From: Gibbula magus
Taxonomy: Eukaryota; Mollusca; Gastropoda; Trochida; Trochidae
Direction: 5' to 3'
Assembly (NCBI GenBank): GCA_936450465.1
Contig: OW388293.1
Span: 47,606,040-47,670,039, forward strand
Length of the DNA stretch: 64,000 bases
Numbering within the stretch: the first letter of the stretch is position 1; the number at the start of each line of letters is the position of its first letter. Below are positions 50,367 to 57,500 of the stretch, in pieces. The notes beneath the pieces are model-generated. The model searched no databases and had not been told where the DNA came from. It was given only the letters and a program-made list of their open reading frames with translations. A program made the translations under genes and the position numbers.

Positions 50367-51401
50367 CGAAAAGTTTACAGACGGACGGACGGATGAACGG
50401 ACGGACGGACGCCGGACACCATGCCATGCCATAAGCCCATCGGGCCTTTCAGGCCAGATGAGATAAAAAAAAAACTGATTACAAGATGGATTAAATCACC
50501 TGTCACCTTTTTAGAAAATATTTGTCTTCTTTCAGAGACACTTTTGATGTTGGTTAGAGGACAAACATATTCTATGGATTTACAACTTCTTTATTGCATT
50601 GGAATGCGACGTAATAGAGAAATTGTAAATTTACAGATCTTGCTTGGTAATGGCGTCATTATCTATACAGAAGATTGCCATCTCCTTGCAAGAAATAAGT
50701 TGTAAATCCATATATCCTACTTGATAATGTCGTTAGCACTGTATATATCTACGCCGAAACTTCGCCTCTCTTTGCAATACATAGATCTTGTATGTCATCA
50801 AAAGTGTCACTGTATGAGAAAAATGCAAATGTTAATGATGAGAAATAGCACCAAGCATCATGTCCAGTGTTCATGTGTTATATTAGTTTGTGTCTCAGAA
50901 TGTCTAGCAAAGAATACTGGAGCATGATTTAAGATACTGACAATGGCAGGGATTTGATGTATATTACTGGACACCTGGAAGAATTAAACATCTAACAAAT
51001 TACCTACCTACACACATTATATTACACTATACTACATTATTTGAGGGCATTGTTTTCCATTGACGATGTCAGTTTTATTCTTTTGGTGACTAAATAGGAA
51101 ACGTAAATCGATGCTAAGTTGACGATACAACGTGTGAAGGCGTGGATGATTCATCGCAAGATAAATTGTAAATGTTTTTTTATGTAATCAGAATGACATC
51201 TTATTATCCAAGATATGATTTGTTCATTTGTTTACTGCCTAAACTGACACATACATCAAACTAATGTGAAGCATAACATATATCCATTCATCAAAAGGAT
51301 GTCCGACAAAGGTACATACATACATAGTAATTCATTTAAGTAAAATGGCTACTACAGTGTAGTACAAAGCAGAAACAAAGCAAACTTACGTTATCAGACA
51401 T
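35256..51401 (-). CDS. PHYHIP-like gene, five coding exons (complete model)
   Basis: Joining 51,401-51,390, 49,902-49,575, 38,513-38,437, 37,696-37,423 and 35,932-35,256 gives 1,368 nt, 455 aa. All introns are GT-AG with phases 0, 1, 0, 1. Residues 1-113 are a beta-rich N-terminal domain with no family assigned; about 140-231 form an FN3-like segment ending VFTG; 232-455 match the C-terminal domain of phytanoyl-CoA hydroxylase-interacting proteins, with TKYIKDNNGD, NLYFTDFYC (about 338-347) and a closing C-x2-C before NLKS. Vertebrate PHYHIP is about 330 aa, so this protein is longer at its N-terminus. Vertebrate members bind phytanoyl-CoA hydroxylase, but the function here is unknown. The family call comes from motif recognition. 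A paralogue lies head to head at 54,496. Confidence 0.82.
35974..37248 (+). mobile_element. Mariner (Tc1/mariner superfamily) element
   Basis: Terminal inverted repeats of 34-35 bp, CGAGGGGATATAAAAAAAGT and on, at 35,974-36,008 and its complement at 37,215-37,248. They are flanked by TA on both sides (35,972-35,973; 37,249-37,250). The 1,275-bp length is typical of mariner. It lies in the last intron of the minus-strand gene, 41 bp upstream of exon 5, in opposite orientation. Confidence 0.95.
36143..37163 (+). pseudogene. Mariner transposase, frameshifted
   Basis: The N-terminus has two helix-turn-helix regions (YLHLKGYTARQIHDKM, DTVVRWKRNFQTG). The catalytic triad is recognisable as VTMDECW (about 36,600), LLADNGPAH (about 36,870) and HPPYSPDLAPSDFF (about 36,940-36,975), with roughly the D34D spacing of mariner. 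Reading it requires frame changes near 36,545, 36,700 and 36,915, so no active enzyme is made. Transposase would bind the terminal repeats and cut and paste at TA. Confidence 0.9.
37423..37696 (-). CDS. PHYHIP-like minus gene, exon 4
   Basis: A 274-nt exon between CTCCAG and G|GTCAGA, phases 0 and 1. Encodes DELTPRRSLDLPDTYTLHLP through KVFTG. It aligns with plus-gene exon 4 (YTLHL/YSLHL; MEYLVLTKA/VKYLMLTKP; CVLVELT/CAVVELT). It corresponds to the FN3-like region that precedes the C-terminal domain in PHYHIP proteins. Confidence 0.85.
37840..37975. repeat. Two-copy tandem duplication
   Basis: About 65 bp repeated twice (GTTACAAGTCTTTCTTTG, then TTCGTGC, then TCTGCTTCT, then TATCGGC). Lies in intron 3 of the minus-strand gene. 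Confidence 0.65.
38437..38513 (-). CDS. PHYHIP-like minus gene, exon 3
   Basis: A 77-nt exon between TTTACAG and GTAAGA; it completes a split Gly codon and adds 25 residues beginning LKEIRFENSS. Same phases and nearly the same length as plus-gene exon 3 (83 nt), although the sequence is poorly conserved, which suggests a linker. Confidence 0.75.
38566..38655. repeat. AT dinucleotide microsatellite
   Basis: About 80 bp of nearly pure AT repeats in intron 2, just upstream of exon 3. The Tyr-Ile ORF across it is an artefact. Confidence 0.95.
39519..40107. mobile_element. MITE with palindromic ends
   Basis: Left end AATTAGCGTCCCACATATGG...GCACAAGAGGGTACAGG and right end CCTGTACCCTCTTGTGC...CCCATATATGGGACGCTAATT are inverted repeats of about 53 bp. 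Each terminus contains its own palindrome GTCCCANATATGGGAC. A third, solitary terminus lies at 39,184-39,213. About 590 bp, non-coding. Confidence 0.75.
40903..42155 (+). pseudogene. DIRS-2 gag-like ORF with late frameshift
   Basis: From ATG at 40,903 (MACREDDTLSLEGESGEEF) the protein is acidic, then Lys-rich (KGKKGKTCKQSKKRK), then helical, up to RRRYALRPHLKRQYAALC near 41,870. There a frame change is needed: the expected tail (LLFGDKIDKEI, then Arg-Gly repeats such as RGRGFGYRRRP) continues in another frame to a stop near 42,155. The uninterrupted 484-codon ORF extending to 42,231 therefore has a spurious C-terminus. Its listed TTG start at 40,777 is also doubtful. Confidence 0.7.
42185..43030 (+). 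pseudogene. DIRS-2 reverse transcriptase remnant
   Basis: LLRKGAVVPTVNE and FLVPK lead, after a frameshift near 42,455, into SFRPFINLRYLNEF, SLDMKDAYFIIPI (catalytic Asp, about 42,590) and LPFGLSSAQRF. A stop follows near 42,715, then YYLDDALVANQ (about 42,760) and FLGFIVDSN in other frames. At least three disabling changes. Confidence 0.85.
43063..43885 (+). repeat. 151-bp tandem array inside DIRS-2
   Basis: Six units starting at AGTTCNAAAAGTGGTCAAAG (43,081, 43,231, 43,384, 43,533, 43,684, 43,835). Each complete unit contains GTGACCTTGA-8 nt-TCAAGGTCAC, ACTGGTGTCTGC, GACTGACACCAAATTTGAAG and GAGATATCGCG. The array sits between the RT thumb and RNase H. It has no recognisable transposon ends. 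The open frame crossing the last unit into RNase H is accidental. Confidence 0.88.
43890..44340 (+). pseudogene. DIRS-2 RNase H domain
   Basis: A more complete RNase H than in the first DIRS element: IQTDASTLDWGAY (first Asp), NYLELLAIGKAL (Glu), VQSDNNTACSYVN (Asp) and YLPGSLNVEADFLSR near 44,325. Its only reading frame runs in from the tandem array, so it has no proper start. It would degrade RNA in the RNA-DNA hybrid. Confidence 0.82.
44740..45660 (+). pseudogene. DIRS-2 tyrosine recombinase remnant
   Basis: SWRPGTRKQYDLAWRKFC is the N-terminal DNA-binding helix region. TTAPRAQTLVNM carries the box I Arg (about 45,225). A stop follows near 45,330. The frame then changes; the C-terminal LADILKTADWSSSKNFYRFY with the candidate catalytic Tyr is near 45,580-45,625. 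The His-x-x-Arg segment expected just before (about 45,530) is not visible. Inactive. Confidence 0.75.
45721..46480 (-). repeat. tRNA-derived fragment with internal duplication
   Basis: Within 46,200-46,345, on the minus strand, GTGGATACGGGTTCGAGAC resembles a T arm, preceded by two copies of about 50 bp (AGGTGATAGTGGATAAGGCG / AGGTGATAGTGGATACGGG). It may derive from a SINE head. The rest of the interval has short repeats only (AGGGATCCTC...ATATAACG, twice). Confidence 0.4.
46481..46565. repeat. 28-bp-arm hairpin
   Basis: GATATGGTAAGGTTGTAGAC...CTGATAG pairs with CTATCAGGGTC...AACCTTACAATATC across a 29-bp loop. Small MITE-like structure. Confidence 0.7.
46747..47590 (-). pseudogene. Non-LTR retrotransposon (LINE) RT fragment
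   Basis: Minus-strand RT core: an FWFQPNVSTVDAIFSL block (about 47,545), AFIDFKRAFDSID with catalytic Asp (about 47,430), a stop codon just after, then SLGLMQGEVLSPLLFSLYLNDF (about 47,230), LLMYADDLVLFSE (YADD, about 47,130) and FTYLGIVFNYNNKF (about 46,900). No endonuclease or 3' end is present. A truncated copy in intron 2, same strand as the host gene. Confidence 0.88.
47591..48325. other. No gene recognised
   Basis: Intronic AT-rich sequence. No repeat was supported. Confidence 0.4.
48326..48708. mobile_element. 383-bp MITE, intact copy of the 8,361 family
   Basis: Terminal inverted repeats TTAAAGGATAGATGAAATG and CATTTCATCCATCCTTTAA. It is inverted relative to the 8,361-8,984 copy and lacks that copy's central 300 bp, which identifies the central block as an insertion there. 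Confidence 0.85.
49168..49528. mobile_element. MITE family M3, copy 3
   Basis: Ends TTAAAGGGGCAGTAGCACG and CATGCTACTGCCCGTTTAA. Same orientation and strong similarity to 10,547-10,887. It lies in intron 2, only about 45 bp beyond exon 2. Confidence 0.85.
49575..49902 (-). CDS. PHYHIP-like minus gene, exon 2
   Basis: Acceptor TTACAG before HFSLFFGGKEEN; donor G|GTAGGT in phase 1. Encodes residues 5-113 of the N-terminal domain. It aligns throughout with plus-gene exon 2 (HFSLFFGG/IFKFNFVD; ERFWMVNQ/HRVWMIEE; IGLFVYGLK/LVVYCLKR). Codons TTG and GTG inside it are not starts. Confidence 0.85.
49955..50470 (+). mobile_element. Tandem-core element, pearl/Helentron-like
   Basis: Three units of about 145 bp (landmark ATCTACAATTTAGAATCCCC at about 49,985, 50,129, 50,274), then GGACGGACGGACGG tracts (50,383-50,411) and a short double hairpin (AAGCCCATCGGGCCTT, GGCCTTTCAGGCC) before an A-rich end. 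Units hold TGACCCC...GGGGTCA palindromes. Same architecture as the 27-kb element in opposite component order. Lies in intron 1 of the minus-strand gene. Confidence 0.7.
50471..51389. other. Intron 1 remainder, nothing recognised
   Basis: AT-rich intron sequence. ORFs of 68-94 codons here have no domain or conservation that can be seen. Confidence 0.4.
51390..51401 (-). CDS. PHYHIP-like minus gene, coding exon 1
   Basis: ATG and three more codons (MSDN), followed directly by a strong donor GTAAGT. An in-frame TAG lies 15 nt before the ATG, so this is the likely true start. Phase 0 joins exon 2 in frame. The exon is far below ORF-finder size and is supported by the matching MEQN exon in the paralogue. 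Confidence 0.75.
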
Positions 51402-51501
51402 GGCGTAATCGATTGACTACCACATAGTGTGTAACTATACGCATACATTTGATATTATCTATGCACGCACATAACAATCGACAACTTGTCCACGCAAGCA
51501 C

Positions 51502-51514
51502 TATATATATATAT
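51502..51514 (-). promoter_or_regulatory. TATA-like sequence of the minus gene
   Basis: TATATATATATAT, 101-113 bp upstream of the ATG at 51,401. The paralogue has TATATAA at about the same distance from its ATG. Could equally be a short AT repeat. Confidence 0.45.
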
Positions 51515-51659
51515 CGGGTTTCTCCGTCCTACTATTTATAACGTGTTACCAGTTTCTAAGAAGTGTATAAGTGCTTTAGTTCCGGGAAATCTATTCAATA
51601 CATTAGTCTGGTGAGAAACTGAAAGTTATATTCCGTTGAAATATTACTCGAAAAGAGGT

Positions 51660-52190
51660 ACAGCATTACCATACAGGGGTAAACTCCTCCTTAACAGTAC
51701 TAGGAATTCATGAACATAGGTACACTGCCCTAGCAGCACTTAGAGCTCATTCAAAAGCGGTACGACACTCCTAAACAACACTAACTCATTTAAAGGAAAC
51801 AATCTTCTTACAGCACTGGGAGCTCAGTTCAAGGGGTACCACATTAATAAACAACACTAACTCATTTAAAGGAAACAATCTTCTTACAGCACTGGGAGCT
51901 CAGTTCAAGGGGTATCACACACCTAAACAACACTAACTCATTTAAGGGGAACACTGTTCTAACAACACTATGAGCTCAGTTAAAGGGGTACCACACTTAT
52001 AAACAACACTGACTCATTTAAGGGATCCAATCTGCTAACAGCACTGATAGCTCAGTAAAAAGGGGTGCAATATTCCAACGCGAAGCTAGGAGCTAATATT
52101 AATGGGCAAGATACTACGCGACTGCACAATAAGCTAAATTAATTTGATACAACACTCCTAAACAACATCGGGGACTCATTTAAAGATACA
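51660..52190. repeat. 76-bp tandem array upstream of the minus gene
   Basis: About seven units of 76 bp, made of two related 38-bp halves (AAGGGGTACCACAC...AACAACACTAACTCATTT and AAGG-AACAATCTTCTTACAGCACTGGGAGCTCAGTT-like). CTAACTC or CTGACTC occurs at 51,781, 51,857, 51,933 and 52,009. It begins about 150 bp from the TATA-like sequence. Confidence 0.85.
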
Positions 52191-54393
52191 GTAAAAGCAA
52201 ATAATTGTATGAAGACGAGAATAGACGTGCTAAGCCCCTGTATATACATTCAACTACAGCATGATTTAGCTCTGCCATTTGAATCGTATCGCTTTAGTGT
52301 TATCATTGTTAGCATGATCGGCAACGTTGCACATAAGGATGTGTCTCACTTAATGTCGACGCTATACAAATGCTTATGTCGTACTGACCTAGATAACAAT
52401 AGCCATTACATAATAGTATCCACTCCAGTGCATTTATGTAAAGCTGTTGATCTAAATGTACTAAGATTGCGAATATATACTTTATTATTAGGCATTGAAT
52501 TCGGAAACCCTCCAGACAGATAGATCAAATTGTGAAGTAGTTACTATTATCATGTTGTTTATGTTTTCATGTTTATCTCTTTTTTTTTATTTCGCGTGTC
52601 CAGACCACATTATCTAAAACTGATAAAAAAATATGTTTATACATGATACATGTATAGGATAAAGTTAATATATATTGCAGGCATAAAAGTGTCAATATTT
52701 CTTAATAAACTGTCCTATGTTATGGTCCTATGTTTACTTAATATTAAAAAGATTGTATAAAATAAAAAAAATTACGTTTAAATTACGCAAATTTCATGTA
52801 AATATAAATGTACTCTTTAATGTACTCTCTTATTTTACAAATTCCTTAATGTTTGTAATGTGTAAGATTTTAAACATTTAAATTCATTTCAGCAAATGAT
52901 GCGAATGTATGAGAGGCAAATTTAAATAAAATTTGTGTCTGAAATTAACTTTATTGAAATCAACGAACCTCCTCAGAGGGGTGCATTGATTTGCCGTAGT
53001 AAGCCAATGAGACCAATAGGTCTAAATTGAGGCAAAGATTAACACGCTCTGTGTCAGTGGCCTTTATCAGACTGTATGTTGTGTAACGTAGCGCAACATA
53101 ACCATGGTCTGATTTTAGTGAGACTGCACTCTAACCACTGTGTTGAATCCATTTTAAAACTTATTCAAAGCAATATCATATTTCCTATAGTACCCTCATT
53201 ATGCTTAACATACCGTTCCCCTTGTGGTAAGTACGTTTTTATATAATTACCTAGTTTCTTACTTTGTCACTCAAAACGTAATCTAAAGGATTACTTCTAA
53301 CTACATGTACCAGGATATAATATAAACTGAACATCAAAAGAAATGTTACACCATTTGAATTTGAATATAATACTTGAGACTTATTTGCATGCATTTGGTC
53401 AATTGTCCCTTTTCCGATCATAGAAAAATGCCATTATCTAACTTACTTTGTCTTTGAAGGGCATTTAGAAGTGGTATACATAAGAACAAGACGATTTTCT
53501 GGATAACAACTTCTTTAATGTGAAAATACACGACGTTCAACCTGATGAAGGAGTGAGTATGTACTCCGAAACGTCGTGTATTTTCACATTACCCCATATT
53601 AACCTCTGTTTTAAAACGGATGTTTGTTTTATCCTCGAACAACAAACATAAATTACTTAAAGTTTCTATTTTATGTAAACAATTATCCAATAAATTTAAA
53701 CACACTTTCACAGTTCATGTTAATACCTTTTAAATAGCAACTATCATGATGAAACAATGTTCATTTATTCAAATTCCATTTTCGTTTTACTCAAGTGATC
53801 AGAAAACCAGTACTCATCGCACAAACCGATCTAGATGTATATTTCAAAACCGTATTATATCAAACAAATATCATCAGCACATTAAATACAAAATTACACC
53901 AGTTTTATATAAGTGTAACGATGTATTCGTCAAACTTAGAGGAAGGACAATCTACCTCTTGTCTTTACATCATCAGAAATACATGTAGATAATTACAACT
54001 GGGAAGATAACCTTTGATGTGATAGAATACACTATAACTTCGATCTATCAACGTCTATAAACAAAGCGTACACCTTGTCTTACTTTTAGACAAATAACGT
54101 ATGGTATTCATTGGAGAACATACGAATTGTCGACCGTGCTATTACTTTTCCAAAATCCTGCCTGTATACATCTATAAAAAAAATTATTGCATGTATTCCA
54201 CTCAATGAGGAAGTAAACAATCAACAAGTTGTTATCAACAAAATGCTGATTTTCTCATGTTCTCCGTTATAAATGCCCTTAAAATATTTGAAAACAAATT
54301 TATTTATTTTTAAATTTACAGATTTGTTTATTTTGGAATAAAGCCAATACTGTTATCTCATACTCTTTATAATGTTATTGAATCAGGAAAAAA
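52191..54393. other. Intergenic region between divergent genes
   Basis: AT-rich sequence separating the two PHYHIP-like genes. A 104-codon ORF at 52,209-52,523 has no recognisable domain. The one notable structure is the hairpin at 53,517-53,590. Confidence 0.5.
53517..53590 (+). other. Perfect 20-bp hairpin with hammerhead-like core
   Basis: 53,517-53,536 and 53,571-53,590 are exact reverse complements. Between them are CTGATGA (53,542-53,548), a GGAGT/ACTCC stem, and GAA followed by A at the 3' arm. That is the conserved core and stem II order of a hammerhead ribozyme, with the long arms as stem III. Only a few nucleotides separate the 5' arm from CTGATGA, so stem I is lacking or vestigial and activity is doubtful. 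Confidence 0.5.
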
Positions 54394-54400
54394 TATATAA
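54394..54400 (+). promoter_or_regulatory. TATA-like box of the plus gene
   Basis: TATATAA, 96 bp before the ATG at 54,496. Confidence 0.5.
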
Positions 54401-54495
54401 GCTGATAGCATTGAGAGATTTAGGAATCCATTAGCGTTACTTGGAACTGCTAATCACGTGGTTAACTTTATTCATTTATTCTTTATCTTCAAACC

Positions 54496-54507
54496 ATGGA
54501 ACAGAAC
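54496..54507 (+). CDS. PHYHIP-like plus gene, coding exon 1
   Basis: ATG GAA CAG AAC (MEQN) then donor GTGAGT, phase 0. An in-frame TAA lies about 30 nt upstream. Same size and phase as the minus-gene MSDN exon. Confidence 0.7.
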
Positions 54508-57500
54508 GTGAGTATATGTAACGAAATTTCTGATTCAGGATATTTCATGGACATATAATTCCTAAGTCTTTTTACACATTCCAACATCAGTTTTCAGAGT
54601 CTGATTGTATGCTTTGAAAACTCCATTATATATTCTTACGCAATAATGCAGTGTGTACTATATACACTGATCTTTAACCCTTGCAATGCCATACAATATA
54701 GAATTATCAAAGAAGATGGAAAGCATCAATTCAATGAAGTAATATGTATTCGTACTTAATTTTATTTGTACGTTTTAAGCTCTAGATACAACATTGAACT
54801 GTTTTAAGTTAGTGATTACTTACTTAAACACCGAAAAATAAACGAAGACAGTTCAATGCTTTGTCAATTGTCCTTTAAAACAGTCATTTCATTAACTTTA
54901 CTCTACACATTACAAAATTAACTTCATTTCGAATTCGACAGCGCTATCCATGAAAACAATTATCAAAGAAAAATGTTCTTCATTATGTAAACAAATATTG
55001 GAATAGAGACAATTATGAGAGAATATTTAGAATCATAGCTTATCACTATTTGAGTAGTTGAGTTACAGTACTGAGAAATGTTTGTAAACTTGCACTTGAA
55101 ACATACAAATCTTCTCATTATGAAATAGATACGACGCAGTACAGTTAAAGAGTAGGACTGAAAATGGAGTGCCGTAAATATTGCTTGTCGAGTCTGGAAC
55201 AAGATAACATGTTTTTTTAAATGTTTTCCAAGAGAGTTTGCAGCTGTGTAATACAATCTTTATTCGATTAAAATATTTAGCAAAACTAAATCTACATACT
55301 TTGACTAGTACATTTACATCCTCTCAACGCCTCATAAAAGTCCCTCAGCTACAAATACACATGAGCATGTGTCGTACATGTATATGTTCAAGTAATAGAC
55401 AAAGGAAGGGTTCACTCGTATCGGGTTTCTTTGATGTATGATGTAGATGTATGGCAGCTATAACTGATGGTAACGGGCAATACAAATGGTACCAACGTTA
55501 AATATGAGTCAAAATGAAAATGTAAATTAACCCCAAATGAATAATCAAAATTTGTAATGGTTAAAGTTTCAAATTTTGAAGCAAATAAGGTTACCTCGGA
55601 ACTTAACTTCAGAGTAAACCTCCATAGATAGAGATAATCTCACCCAAGTGTCTTCTGATATCAAATATATCAACACGAGTTGATTAAAGTTACAAATATC
55701 CGAGGCTTGCCGAGGATATTTTTACTTTAATCAACGAGTGTTGATATATTTGATATCAGGAGACACGATGGTGAGCTTTTATTTATCATTCAAAATCATT
55801 CTACAACAATTATTAGCCAAAAACTGACATATCTGAAACACAAAACTGCCATTTAGCTTCTTCAGCAGTGATCTCAGTTAGGTCATAGCATTGTGACGTC
55901 ATAAGCATTATGGCATCATAGCATTGTTACGTCATCACCATTGTGACGTCATAGCATTGTCAGCAGTGTTCTAAGTGATGCCAAAGCTTTGTGATGTCAT
56001 TAACTGATGATGTAATAGGATTATGACGATTTGATTGTAGCGATATCTACAATGTAGATATCGTTTGTAGATATCGCTTGATCTCACACAAGCGATATCT
56101 ACTGTGGGAGCCAGTTTTGGATGATAAACTCTCTTGTACGCAACCAAAGTGGTAACAAACTTCTGAATGATTCCGATTACTTTTACGATATATCCTACCT
56201 TATTCGCTTTGGCACTTTTGCTATACAAGCTAGAAAATGCTTTTGTGGAACATGCGCTCATGACAATGTTAAACATCTGTTGTATTGTCCATTAACAGGA
56301 TGTAGCAGAGAGCGACTATTTAACTCTCTCATCGATCTCTTGGGTGCAACAACCATTGTTGATGACGATGTATTAATTATTTTTTTACTTGGATGTATAC
56401 CAAATGATGATGTTTGAAATATCAATATTGATCTATGGATTCAATGTATGAAAATCACGAGTGTAACCATTCGAGAATGTAATGTAATATCTGTTGTATC
56501 CCAACTATGGACCTATCCGATCTTAAGATGGGATAGCTCTCAGGGCTATCCCAACTGTGGATAAATTGCTATCTCAAGTTGGGATATCCCATCTTTAGAT
56601 GGGATAGCAGAACTTTTTAGAAAAAAATGAGTTTGATGAAAAAATGTATTTTGATATACGTAACAATATATGTATATATATAAGAAAAGGACAATTTGAG
56701 AATTTGTTTGTTGAAAAAACTGTGCTACAGCGCATTTAAGGAGGTTAGGGCACTGTTTAGCAATCCCAACTGTTGATGGATCCCCAACCCACCAACCTTA
56801 ACATGCCTTTAATGATTACACAAAAGATTATCTTTAAGATGCTATTTAAGCTAATTTCAATGTTTCATTATTAGAATGAATGAAGTTCAGTACCGGCTAG
56901 TCTAAAGTTAAGCTAACCCAACTGTGGATAGATCACCAACTCACACAGTTTAACATGAAAACGCTATTAAAGACATTCTTTTTCAGAAATACATAAATAA
57001 TTATCATAAATGCACATTTAACATAACACTATTAACATAAATGAAGTTTGATACCAGCTAGTCTAAGGTTTAGCTATCCCAACTAAGGATATATCCCAGA
57101 AACACACAGTTTAACATGGAAATGCTATTAAAGGCAATATGTTTTTTAAATACATAAACTATTAACATAAATGAAGTGCTTAGATGTTAAAACACCTACT
57201 TTTAGCATTACACTATTAAATAAATAAAGTTTGATACCGGCTTATCTAAGGTTTAGCTATCCCAACTATGGATAGATCCCAGAAATACACAGTTTAGCAT
57301 GGAAATGCTATTAAAGGCATTATTTTTCTTAAATACATAAATACATAAACTATTATCATGAATGAACTGCTTCGATATTAAAACATGCACATTTAACATT
57401 ACACTCTTAAAATAAATGCAGTTTGATAACGACTAGTATCAGGTTTAGCTATCCCAACTATGGATAGATCCCAGATACACACAGTTTAGCATGGAAATGC

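Noticed and set aside
52209..52523. 104-codon ORF in the intergenic region
   Set aside because: Length is plausible by chance in AT-rich DNA; no domain or repeat copy supports it.
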